From: a virus | DNA: 26,229 nt | Reading direction: 5' to 3' (one strand) | Virus record (IMG/VR): IMGVR_UViG_3300006737_000164 | Location: 1 to 26,229 of that record | In this document: piece after piece, positions 1 through 10,100 of the stretch | Layout: every line of letters starts with the position of its first letter | Position numbering within the stretch: the first letter of the stretch is position 1 | Made by a program: the position numbers and the translations under genes | Notes under the pieces: generated by a model | What the model was told of the DNA's origin: nothing | Seen by the model: only the letters and a program-made list of their open reading frames with translations | Database searches by the model: none

Positions 1-700
1 AATCTACTTTTACTCCATCTCCTTTTAAAAAATTATGTTTACAAACCCCTATACCTAATGTCATTAAATCTAAGTCACATCTTTTTCTTGTTTGTTCATA
101 ATGATTTTCTGCTAATATAGTATTGATAGCACATTCATTTGCAATTTCTACAGCTGGTTTATAATTCATTTGCATATACAGCTCCATCTCTAAATCAGTT
201 TCTGGTAATTCTTGTGGATCAACCTGAAACACATCTAATCCAAAATCTTCTTCTATTTGTTGAAATAAAGGTTTAGCTATCACATTTGTTTCTATCATTT
301 GCTGAAACTCGCCTCTTTTTTCTGATGACATTGCGTCTTGAGCATAAGTCTTAACATGAAAAAGACGATCGCTCATGCCATTAACAACTATGTCTACAAA
401 CTTAGGTATTACAGGTACAGGTGTCCAGTCTAAATTTAAATAGCTTAAGTCACCGTCTACAGCTAATTCATTTTTATATTTTGCTATTGATTGCTCTCCT
501 CTTGCATAAAGTCTAAGCCTGTTGAACTCAGCCCATTGATCGTAAAACCTACATGAATTATACGAACCTCCTTTTCTAAACCACTCGTATTGAATCGCCT
601 GTCCGATTTGTAATCCATACTCTTTTGTTTTCTTTTTTGAATCAGAAACAAATTGGTCAGGAAAAGCAGTAGATTTTATATCTATAGTTACTCCTTTCAT
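1..700 (-). CDS. Phage portal protein, partial (C-terminus beyond left edge)
   Basis: The first 233 codons of a minus-strand gene are visible; the rest lies outside the window. The ATG follows the terminase TAA directly with no gap, which fits terminase-then-portal coupling. The portal forms the dodecameric ring at the capsid vertex through which DNA is packaged and to which the tail attaches. The N-terminal part contains a Y-x-Q-W-A-E-F-N-R-L-R-L-Y-A-R-G-E-Q stretch, then LNLDWTPVPVIPKFVDIVVN around residues 88-107 and an acidic middle part. I recognise these from portal proteins of crAss-like and marine Bacteroidetes phages (memory, no search). Position next to TerL supports the call. No cleavage or fusion is seen in the visible part. 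Confidence 0.8.
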   Translation of the reverse strand, partial: MKGVTIDIKSTAFPDQFVSDSKKKTKEYGLQIGQAIQYEWFRKGGSYNSCRFYDQWAEFNRLRLYARGEQSIAKYKNELAVDGDLSYLNLDWTPVPVIPKFVDIVVNGMSDRLFHVKTYAQDAMSSEKRGEFQQMIETNVIAKPLFQQIEEDFGLDVFQVDPQELPETDLEMELYMQMNYKPAVEIANECAINTILAENHYEQTRKRCDLDLMTLGIGVCKHNFLKGDGVKVD

Positions 701-2947
701 TTATCTTATTATTTGACTTATGGAACTCTTATTGTTATATCTTGCAAAGTTAACACTTATTTTTGATTTTTGTTTAGTGGGTGTATACAGGTGCTTTTGA
801 TTAGCCATAATGGCCAAGCCAGAACTTATACTGGCATCAAACCTTGTTCTATTATTAATATCAAACTTTGCCCAGTCTTCTAAAGTTCTTTGAAAATACA
901 TGGTTCCTATTACTTCTGCATCTCTATAACTTCCTTCAAAATCAAAACCTATATGCTTTTCTATATACGACTCTATAGCGGCAGCATGAGACTGTTTTAC
1001 GTCTTCAGAAGAGTTTGGTATTCCTCCTAATTCTTTTTCTGTTTTTGATAATTTATTAAATCTTTTATCTGGTCTATTCATACAGTAACCCCTGTAACCT
1101 CTATTTTTAAAATGATACAATAATCTTGGTTTGTTATTTTCACACAATATAGGCATACCATAAAATACGCAGGCCATCAATACTTCTTCAAAAAATATTT
1201 CTGCTGTTTGAGGTCTTGCAATGTATTCTAAAAAAAATTCATTTGATGGCGCGTGATCCATGTTAAATTTAGTTAGACCATGCAACGCACCGTTAGACCC
1301 CTTTCCGACTACTACCCCAGAAATATCATAACTATCACAACCAAAAGATCCAATATGGTCATTACCAGGATATTTTTTTCCTAATTTAAGTATATGCCTG
1401 TTTTGCAATCTTTTCTCTGGCGTCCAAGTTACTAAAAATCTACCACTTTTATTTGGGCTAAATATTACTTCAGTATCTTTAACCCCGTCTTTCCAATGAA
1501 AAGACCCACGAGTAACATGATGATCTAATATGCATGAATCATTATAATCAATTTGTTGATATATTTTAGTTAAATTAAATAACGACTGCTTGCTTTCATC
1601 TCTAAATGCATGAGACTCAGTTCTTGGAAATTGTCTATAAAATTCGTTTAATGCATCAGCATCATTACTTAAAGAGCTTACTTCGTTTTCCCAATAATCT
1701 ATTGCTCCTATAGTAATGTCTTCTCCGTCAATACCAATGACAGGTTTTTTTGGAAGATGTAAAACAGGCATACCGTATTTATCTATATACCCTTCAAAAT
1801 TCCATTCCATAGGTATAAATAAATTATATAGACCTGATTTTGTTTGACCGTTTTGATTTCTTTTTGATGCGTCTGAATCTTCATATAATTTTTTAAAATT
1901 AGCCCCTCCTTTATCTAACGCATTAGATGTTGAGCCCATCATACATTTACCTATTATTTTACTACCAAGCCTTAAACAGGTCTTAGTAACTCGCCAATTA
2001 TTTAATATATTTTCTGGTCTTTCCCACTTACCACTTTCATCATGTAATAAGTATTGTAGCTTTTCACCATCATAAGAGTTATCAGACGTATTCTTCCAAT
2101 CAATAGTAGTATCAAGACCGTCAAGTTCCTCATCTCCAGTGTCATACATATTTTTCTTAGTAATTTTTGATGCTGGTACTCTGTATGCTAATTCTGTTTT
2201 TGGCTTATCCATACCATCTTGAATAGGTTTAAAGAAGAAAGGATAGTTATTAGATATAGGCACAACTTTGTCAGTAAACATTTTTTTAGCATCAGCTCCT
2301 GTTTTTGACAATATACCAATACGAGCGTCTCTGGTTATTGTTGCTTGATTTACACCTTCACAAGAACTCATAAAAGAAAAACCCGAACGTCTTATTTTTA
2401 AATAACACATTCCAAAACTTCTTTTGTCTGCTTTACAAGCCTCCCAAAAAATATAAAAAATTCTATTAGCTTCTCTAAAATCAGGGTTTCCTACATCTAT
2501 TTTTGTCCACTGTAAATACATATAATGAGTGCCAGTTATATATGTTGGCGATCCATTATTCATAAACCAATGTCCTTGCTCTCTTCTGTCAAACTCTTTT
2601 TCTATATAATCAACCCATTCTGATTTAAAATTTGGAGGGGTAGCGTGCCACTGAAATATTGACTGTATTCTTTTTAATTGTTTTGGTAAAATAGTAGGCG
2701 ACCAAAACTGATCTTCTTTTTTTTCTTTAGAGTTTACAAATTTTAAAGGTTTTTTTGGCAGTGCAATAATTACATTACTAATATTATATATTTCACCTAT
2801 TGTTCCGTCTCTTGATATTACTACTACTTTATATTTTTCATTGTATCCGTATTTCCAAGAACGTGCTTTATTTTTGTTGGTTACAACAGATTTAGGAATA
2901 TAATTATTTAATATTCTATATAAATTATTTTGATCTTGATTCAGCAA
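701..2947 (-). CDS. terL: Terminase large subunit (ATPase plus nuclease)
   Basis: The 748-residue protein is the motor that translocates and cuts phage DNA at the portal. The N-terminal ATPase domain shows a Walker A-like loop around residues 184-191 (KIRRSGFS), which replaces the usual GxxGxGK(S/T) form, and a Walker B around 299-305 (LLHDESG) with the DE pair. A motif C-like GSTSN sits near 338-342. The C-terminal RNase H-like nuclease domain has candidate acidic residues at D538 (GCDSYD) and E603 (CENNK), with a third metal ligand probably further on. Length and wording match TerL of crAss-like and marine Bacteroidetes phages as I remember them. It overlaps the preceding small gene by 23 bases and abuts the portal start. 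Confidence 0.93.
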   Translation of the reverse strand: MLNQDQNNLYRILNNYIPKSVVTNKNKARSWKYGYNEKYKVVVISRDGTIGEIYNISNVIIALPKKPLKFVNSKEKKEDQFWSPTILPKQLKRIQSIFQWHATPPNFKSEWVDYIEKEFDRREQGHWFMNNGSPTYITGTHYMYLQWTKIDVGNPDFREANRIFYIFWEACKADKRSFGMCYLKIRRSGFSFMSSCEGVNQATITRDARIGILSKTGADAKKMFTDKVVPISNNYPFFFKPIQDGMDKPKTELAYRVPASKITKKNMYDTGDEELDGLDTTIDWKNTSDNSYDGEKLQYLLHDESGKWERPENILNNWRVTKTCLRLGSKIIGKCMMGSTSNALDKGGANFKKLYEDSDASKRNQNGQTKSGLYNLFIPMEWNFEGYIDKYGMPVLHLPKKPVIGIDGEDITIGAIDYWENEVSSLSNDADALNEFYRQFPRTESHAFRDESKQSLFNLTKIYQQIDYNDSCILDHHVTRGSFHWKDGVKDTEVIFSPNKSGRFLVTWTPEKRLQNRHILKLGKKYPGNDHIGSFGCDSYDISGVVVGKGSNGALHGLTKFNMDHAPSNEFFLEYIARPQTAEIFFEEVLMACVFYGMPILCENNKPRLLYHFKNRGYRGYCMNRPDKRFNKLSKTEKELGGIPNSSEDVKQSHAAAIESYIEKHIGFDFEGSYRDAEVIGTMYFQRTLEDWAKFDINNRTRFDASISSGLAIMANQKHLYTPTKQKSKISVNFARYNNKSSISQIIR

Positions 2948-3203
2948 ATCCCTTTGGTGTGTTATTATTTGAGCTTACAATATTTCCTTCTAATAAATTT
3001 TTTTCTTCTTCTATTTTTCTTAATATTTCAAAAGCGTCCATTATACAAAGTTTTTTAGTTGCAGCTGCATTTTTTAATCTATCAGCCGCAAGCTCATCAT
3101 CAGCATCATATTTAATTATATCCTCCTTTGCAACTTTTATTAATTGTGCAACCGCCTTTTTGCCAGCTTCTATTATTTTTATTTTCAGCTCTTTACTTTC
3201 CAT
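2925..3203 (-). CDS. Small helical protein upstream of TerL (candidate small terminase subunit)
   Basis: The 92-residue, charged, predicted all-helical protein has a conserved-looking core A-D-R-L-K-N-A-A-A-T-K-K near residues 40-51, followed by an amphipathic D-A-F-E-I-L-R-K-I-E-E-E helix. Its end overlaps TerL by 23 bases and its start overlaps the preceding gene by 11 bases, so it is translationally coupled to both. A small helical protein directly before TerL is where the DNA-recognising small terminase subunit normally lies, but I see no clear helix-turn-helix DNA-binding motif. The TerS role is inferred from position only; a structural or scaffolding role is possible. Confidence 0.6.
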   Translation of the reverse strand: MESKELKIKIIEAGKKAVAQLIKVAKEDIIKYDADDELAADRLKNAAATKKLCIMDAFEILRKIEEEKNLLEGNIVSSNNNTPKGFAESRSK

Positions 3204-3765
3204 CTAATATAGTTGTTATATTGTTAGTAAACATTCTGTATAATAATTCTCCATCAATATTAAACTCATATTCACTTTCTGGTTTAAATATTATTTTGTC
3301 TCCTTCTTTTACTCCTAACTTATCCAGTTGTAAATTAGAATATTTAAGTATACCTTGTAATGGCTCGTGCTTTGTGTTTTTTAACAATACTGAATCTTCA
3401 ACAGGTATTGGTTTTACAAAACAATATTTACCATGTGCTTTCCAGTTATTGTTTCTTTTATATAAAAAAAACTGATCGTTTTCAACAAAAAATAAATTTT
3501 CTTTAAAATAACTTTTTCCGCTTTTTCTACGACCATACATGTCATTATAAAATTTAAAAACATTGTGATGAACTATTAGTGTGTCTCCTGGCTTTACTTC
3601 TCCTTTATAATTTAAAGGAAGAGAAATTACAGTAGCAAAACGGTTAGATGATTTATGATCTTCTTCAGAAACGCTTGTTATAAAATCTATATCTTTAAGC
3701 TTCTTAATGTTATCATATCTTCTTTCATTATAAGGTTTTACAATAAAGGAATCAATTGATTGCAT
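3193..3765 (-). CDS. Tandem GroES-fold protein next to the packaging genes
   Basis: The 190-residue protein appears to contain two successive GroES-like beta-barrels. Copy 1 spans about residues 5-103: FIVKP, then ATVISLPLNY, the VKPGDTLIVHHNVFKF strand pair, and LFFVENDQFFLY at the end. Copy 2 spans about 112-187: KYCFVKPIPVEDS, then EPLQGILKYS, GVKEGDKIIFKPESEYEFNI, DGE, and YRMFTNNITTIL. The order VxVKP / G-x-V / VKxGDxVxFxKxxxxE / DGExYxxxxxxDIxxIL is that of GroES. The GGIxL-type mobile loop that binds GroEL is not evident in either copy. It is distinct from the conventional GroES at 22385-22642. It starts inside the stop of its upstream neighbour (TAATG). The fold call is moderately sure; the function is unknown. 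Confidence 0.65.
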   Translation of the reverse strand: MQSIDSFIVKPYNERRYDNIKKLKDIDFITSVSEEDHKSSNRFATVISLPLNYKGEVKPGDTLIVHHNVFKFYNDMYGRRKSGKSYFKENLFFVENDQFFLYKRNNNWKAHGKYCFVKPIPVEDSVLLKNTKHEPLQGILKYSNLQLDKLGVKEGDKIIFKPESEYEFNIDGELLYRMFTNNITTILDGK

Positions 3766-3989
3766 TAAAAATTTATATTATATTCTAAAGTTATTGGCAA
3801 GGTATATAAAAATTCTTTCCAAATAAATATTTCTTGATTTTTTTCTACCCACAATTTATAAGATTGCGATTTTTCGTTTGCTTGTATTAAGTGTATTTTA
3901 TACTCACCACCCAGAACAGGTTGATTTACAATATAGTGCATTGACCCTGACTTATAGTCAGATCCAATGGAAATCTTTCTTATATCCAT
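3765..3989 (-). CDS. Small protein of unknown function, packaging operon
   Basis: The 74-residue protein has no motif I can assign. It is moderately charged and probably beta-rich, with alternating hydrophobic residues in YIVNQPVLGGEYKIHLIQ and KLWVEKNQEIFIWKEFLYTL. The stop codon overlaps the next start in a TAATG junction, so it is co-translated with the tandem GroES-fold protein. I have an impression of similar short proteins in this position in related marine phages, but this cannot be checked here. Confidence 0.7.
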   Translation of the reverse strand: MDIRKISIGSDYKSGSMHYIVNQPVLGGEYKIHLIQANEKSQSYKLWVEKNQEIFIWKEFLYTLPITLEYNINF

Positions 3990-3995
3990 TTTATT

Positions 3996-4130
3996 TTATT
4001 TTTTATCTTCTACTAAGCCTTTATTAATCTCCGCTGTAATTTCTTCCACTATAGATAGTGCACTAATTGGTAGTGATTGTAATAAGCGGTTTATATGTTT
4101 AATAGACTCTTCATTTAATTCTACTCTCAT
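3996..4130 (-). CDS. Very small protein of unknown function (44 aa)
   Basis: A 44-residue frame begins MRVELNEESIKHINRLLQSL and ends in EDKK-stop. It is a predicted amphipathic helix. It fills the gap between the giant fibre gene and the 74-residue protein, leaving 15 bases on one side and 6 on the other, which matches the tight packing of the region. Its ATG has the AT-rich leader AAATTAAATTGAATG, shared in form with the leaders of groEL and the 89-residue gene. No function is suggested by the sequence. Confidence 0.6.
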   Translation of the reverse strand: MRVELNEESIKHINRLLQSLPISALSIVEEITAEINKGLVEDKK

Positions 4131-4145
4131 TCAATTTAATTTAAT

Positions 4146-7100
4146 TTATGGTGCTGCTACTATTGGTATTAAGTAGTTAACACCATTTATTCTTACCTCC
4201 CAAGTTTTATTTGGAGTTATAGTTTGTGTTACAATAGATCCTAAGTTTTGAGCTGCTGTACCAAAAGCAAGTTGATTTGCCGCATTAGTTGATGCACCCG
4301 CTCCAATTGCCACACTGTAATCGTCAATAACTTGTGCGTTATCACCTAAAGATATAGACTGTGCTCCTGTTGTTGATGCATTACGTCCTATGGAAATTGA
4401 TTTAGTTCCTGCTGTGTTAGCGTCATTACCAATAGCTATACTGTCTGTGCTTGCAGCACCATCTCCAGCTGAAGCTTGACAACCTATAGCTATAGTACAA
4501 GAACCTTTGGCTTTTGATTGATATCCTAATGAAATAACAGCAGAAACAACATTTACTGTATTGGTATTTGCGTCTGTTCCAATAGCTATATTATTGTTAC
4601 CAGTTACTGTTGCAGTACGCATTGCACCTTTACCAATAGCAACATGCGACTCACCTCCTATTGTTGGTGAAGCAGCATCTTCCATTGCAAGGTATCCTAT
4701 TGCAATAGATTGACTTGGTACGGTAAACTTCATTGCATTATAACCTATTGCTACTTGTCCAAATCCTGCTGTTGTTATACCATTAGTATTATTACCAGCA
4801 TAATAACCAACGTAAACAGCACCACCAACCACTGATGTCGCATTAAACTCTCCTGCATGACCTCCTAACGCTACGTTTCCGACCCCTTGTACCGCAGTTC
4901 CTGAGCCTCCTGCTAACGCTTTGTATCCGATAGCTACTCTTCCTGTTTCTTCGTTAGTATTTACATTTGGAGTTGAGTTTGATCCATAAAGAAGAGCTTG
5001 ATAACCAATACCAATATCTGCTCCACCAAAGGATTCCATACCTGCTTGATACCCCATGAATATATTATCTGTTTGAACCAGTACCCCATCTGCAAGAGCC
5101 TGATGTCCTATAGCTATGTTTCTTGCTCCTGATGTTAATGTAGATAATGTGTTTTTACCTAATGCAATATTTTGGTCTGCATCTGCACTATTTGCTGTTG
5201 ATAAAGAAAGTTCTCCTATTGCTATATTGTCATCAGCAGCTGCAAGCGATTGTCCTGCGCTTTTTCCTATTAATATATTTCTTGCTCCCGCAAGTAATGC
5301 TTTCCCTGAGTCTGTTCCTAATGCTATATTACTTGCTCCATTAGTAGATGCTAATAAGGCATTTGAACCTATACCTATATTATCTGTATTGCTTGCAGCA
5401 GCAGCACCCGCATTAGCACCAATAAATATTGAGTTTGTTGATGAGTCAGTTGTTCCTGCCGCATCTACATTGCTCCATCTGTATGTTGTGTTTCCTGCAT
5501 TAAATATATATGCTCTTGAATTTTTAGAAGCTCCTAAAACTAAAGTATATCCTTCTTTTGCAACTTCATTGTTTGCTATAGCTAAACTCTTGTAAGTATC
5601 ATCATATCCATAAAGAATACTCTTTTCTAATCCCATAGCCGAACTACCAGTCTGATCGTTAGCTCTATACACCCAATACTCATTTTCATCTGGTATAGCA
5701 AAACCTTTTATGTCTAAATTAAATCCGCTTGCGGTTGTAGAAATTCCGTTAAAATGATCTGTAGTAGCTCCAGCAGAGGCTGATGTTATACCGTCTATAT
5801 CAAAAGTTCCACTGGAAGTAATTGCGCTACCTGTACCTGTGTTCCCTGTTAAATTAACCGAAGTAACAGTTCCATTATTAGCTGCGTTTACAGTTACATT
5901 TCCTGTAGCTCCTGAAACAGTTATTCCTGTACCTGCCACAATGCTTGTCACTAATCCATCTAAACTCCAAGTTCCGTCTCCTTTTAAATATTTTGTTTGA
6001 TCGTCAGTAGAAGAAATTGGTTGCGGTACAAATCCAGATACACCATCTGCTGAATTAGTGGCTCCCTGATATGCACTTGGTAAAGTAACAGTTTTTGTGT
6101 TTACAGCAGTAATGTGTCCCGTTCCGTTTGATGTTATTGAATCTATAGCGGTAAAGTTCCCTCCTACCACAATAGAAGAAGAGCTTGTGCTGTTAGTTCT
6201 TGTTACTGTACTCTGATTAAATGTTACTGTATTACCTGTAACAGAAGTAGTAATAAGAGTTCCTCCAGAGAAAGTAAATGACCCAGTAGTTGTAATTCCT
6301 GTTCCAGCTGCATTATCTGCTGTTATTCCTACTGATGATACTGTTCCTGAATTATTTGTAAATGGTAAGTCACTAATTTTAAATTTAACTGTTGTATTAG
6401 TTGTTGTTTCTTCACCTGCTATAAAATCATTTCCTGTTACTGTACTTTGTGTAAGCTTACTTACATCTAAGTCAGTTGTTATAGTGTTTGGCGATCCAGT
6501 AGCTATGGTTGTATTTACTCCTACTCCTCCTACCCATTTAACTTGACCTGCGTCATTAATACTTACTCCTGCCGAATTATCTGCATCTGCACTCCAAGAA
6601 TAACTTGTTGCTGGCGTAGCCCACGTTCCATCACCTTTTAAGAATTTATCATAATCTGTATTTAAACCCTGACCCAATGGTATTGGTACACCCCCAGCAA
6701 CTCCATTTGTTCCGCTTGACGCTCCTGAAAATGCTTGTAATGATATGTTTACAGCATCTGGTGTTGGATTAGAGGTTAACGCAACAGTAATACCTCCAAA
6801 ACCGTTCATTGTTACCGTATCATTTGAGCTTATAGTATGATTGTTACCCTGATCTCCCGCAAGTGTCCAGTCTTGGTAATCGTCAGAATTAGGCAGTGTA
6901 ACAGTAACAACATCAGCTGCTGTTATATGTCCTTGTGCAGAAGATGTTATGTCTTTTATTACACTAAAAGAACCTCCTTGTCCAGGTGTTGCAGTGCTTG
7001 CTGTATCAGTTCTTGTAATAGTATCATGACTAAATGTTACAGTGTCAGTTGCTGAAACAGCAGATGTTATATCAGTTCCCCCGCTAAATGTTATTGTATT

Positions 7101-10100
7101 TCCGTCTGTTATAGTTTGTGTTGCTGGAACATTATCAGATATATCAAAACTAAATGATGTAGTTACTGTTGACCATGTACCGTCACCCTTTAAAAACTTA
7201 TCATAATCTTGAGATGCTGCCAGTGGTGCTGGTACAGCACCTTTTGTACCATCAGCAGGGGCACTTGTTGCTCCTGTAAAAGTATTTACAGATACCGCTG
7301 GTATTGCTGGGTTTGTTGTGTTATCAACTTGTATAGGTAGGGTACCAGATACTGATGTTACTGTACCACCCCCAGCCATTGTTGTCCAACCTGCTGTGCT
7401 CAAGAACTTTCCGTCATCAGCTACCTGAGGAGCTGGTACAGCTCCTTTTAATCCTGGATTACCTCCTGGAACATCTGGCGCTGTAAAATCATCTAAATTA
7501 ATAGTTACCTTACCTGGGTTAAAACCTGCTGGAGCTGTCGCAGATGTTGTTACCCCAGTTCCTCCTACCCAATTTACAGCTACGCCATCTAATACTCCTA
7601 AACTCTGTGTGCCATCACTACCAAACTTCCAGGCAAAATAAGAATTATTTACTTCCCAAGTACCATCTACTTTTAAAAACCTTCCTGTACCAAAGTATGA
7701 AGATAATGGTGCAGGAACCGCCCCTATTGTTCCAGCCGCTGTAGCAGTAGGACCTGTAAAAGCACTTAATCCAAAGTTAATAATTGGATCTATTGATGGA
7801 GAAGTTGGAGATGTTACTGTTACGTCTATACCTGCCGAATCTACAAATTTAATTTTACCCTTAGGAGTATTACCTAAATAATTTGGAAAATTTTTACCTA
7901 TCTGTACATTTGCTGTAGTGGTATTATCAGTTACTTCTATACCAGAGTTATATATAACAGATTTTGCAACTGAGTTTAAAGTAAGTCTTGTAACATCATC
8001 ATTTGGAAACTGGCTTGAATTTTTAGAAATAAGCATATAACCTTCATCAGACCAACCTGTTATTAGAGCATCAGCCGCTGTCATTATTAAGTTGTTAGGG
8101 CTATCATTATAGTTTAATGAAACTACATTAGTAGTAGCATTTATATCAATAGGATCTGTTGATGTATACACCTGCCCTGGTGCTGTTGTCCAACCTGCTG
8201 TGCTTAAAAATTTACCATCATCTGCTACTAATGGTGTTGGAACTGTCCCTTTTGATCCATTCGTACTTGTTGAAACGTCTGGCCCTGTAAAGTCATTTAT
8301 GTTTAATGCTGGTATTGCTGGATCTGTTGTTGAATCTACAGTTAATGGAGCGGTTACAGAAACCCCTGTTAGTGTTCCTGATCCTGAAGGTGTACCCCAT
8401 GTTCCATCTCCTTTTAAAAACTTATTGTAATCATTACTTGCTGCCAAAGGTTGAGGAACTAATCCTACTGTTCCATTTGTTCCGTTTGGTAGTGGTGTGC
8501 TTGCTGCACCCGAAAATACGCTATATTCTGTATTCGGTGGTATAGCCCACGTGTTATCTGCTCTTAAATAAGACTGAGATACAGTTGTCCCATCTAAGCC
8601 TGCTGTTGAAGCTGTTAATCCAGCAGTTAATATATTTGTTCCGCTAATATCTAACCCAATGTATCTATAATCAACAGTATCTATAGTATTTATTTGTTCA
8701 GTAAATGTTAGAGTGTTGTTTGTTACGTCTATTGTTCCAGTATTACTTGTTGGGTCAGTAGCTATTCCAAATGAGGTTAATCCTGATGCTGTAGCAGAAT
8801 CTATAGTAATTCCGTTTGCTGTTGTTGTTATAGTAGTACCCCCTGTTCCTGTTAGTGTTACAACATCATCTGTTCCATTTCCAGATAATACAATTTGATT
8901 TGCAACAGGAACTGTTCCAACTGCAAAAGTAGCATTACCATCTCCTCCTGTTACTGTTATAACTTCTGAATCTACATATCCTGACCCACTTTGTACTGTG
9001 CTAAATGCAGTGATATCACCATTACCCCCAACACTCACTACGTTTACTGTAAATCCTCTTCCGTTTCCGCTTGATGTAGTTTGGTATATTCCAGGAGTAT
9101 AATTAGTTCCAGTGTTTCCTTGTGATATTATTGAATTTGTTATACCTGGTCCAGCTCCTAACTGATAATCAGTAGAGCCATTACTTATAGCTGTTACAAT
9201 ACCTCTGTCCGATACAGTAACATTAGCTGATGTGTATGATCCAGCTACTACCCCAGATGTAGGTATTTCAACTGTTAAGGTTCCGCTTGTTGTTATTGGA
9301 GAACCAGTTACGGTTAAATTTGTGCTTGTAAGAGCTACGCTTGATACACTTCCGCCTCCTGCTGATGATGATAGTGTTAAATCATTGGAAGCGTCTACAG
9401 TCATAGCAATGTTACTACCCGCGTCTATATTTACTGTACTTGATCTTGTTCCGTCTGTGTTTGTTAGTCCTACTGTGTTTGTTGTTACTGATGCTATTTC
9501 AAAAGTAGCATCATCTGAAGAACCACCTTGTATTACTGTTATTACATCTCCCACTGAGTATCCTGTAGGAGAACCTCCTAATGCGTCTATTACTGTAACC
9601 TCTCCTGCTACAGCAGTTATATTAACAAGTAAGCCTGATCCTGATGAAGATTGTGTTCCAACCCCAGTAGCTGTTACGTATCCTGTTGACCCTGTACTTG
9701 ATAAATTACTTGCTGATGCTGGTGTTCCTGTTTTTGAAAAACTTAAATTCCAGTCTGATCCAACTGGAACAGAAAACGCTCCTGACCCGTCATAGTATTC
9801 AGTTGCTAACCCCCCTGCTAATCCATTTGTTATTAAAGACGCTGTAACGTCTGGAAAATCTGTTGGGTTTGAAACGCTTAAGTCTAAATATGTGCTGTCT
9901 GTAACGCTAACTGATTCAACTGTTCCTGTTCCTGTTCCTGCATTTGACCATGATGGTCCAGCGTTAGCCCCTCCAGAAATTAAAACTTGTCCTGCTGTAC
10001 CTACGTCTCCATCTAAAAAGAGTTCTGTATCTTCTAAAGATAAAGATCCAGATTCTACAGTTAGTAAACCATTAGTTGCGCTTGCAGTAGCATCACCGTT

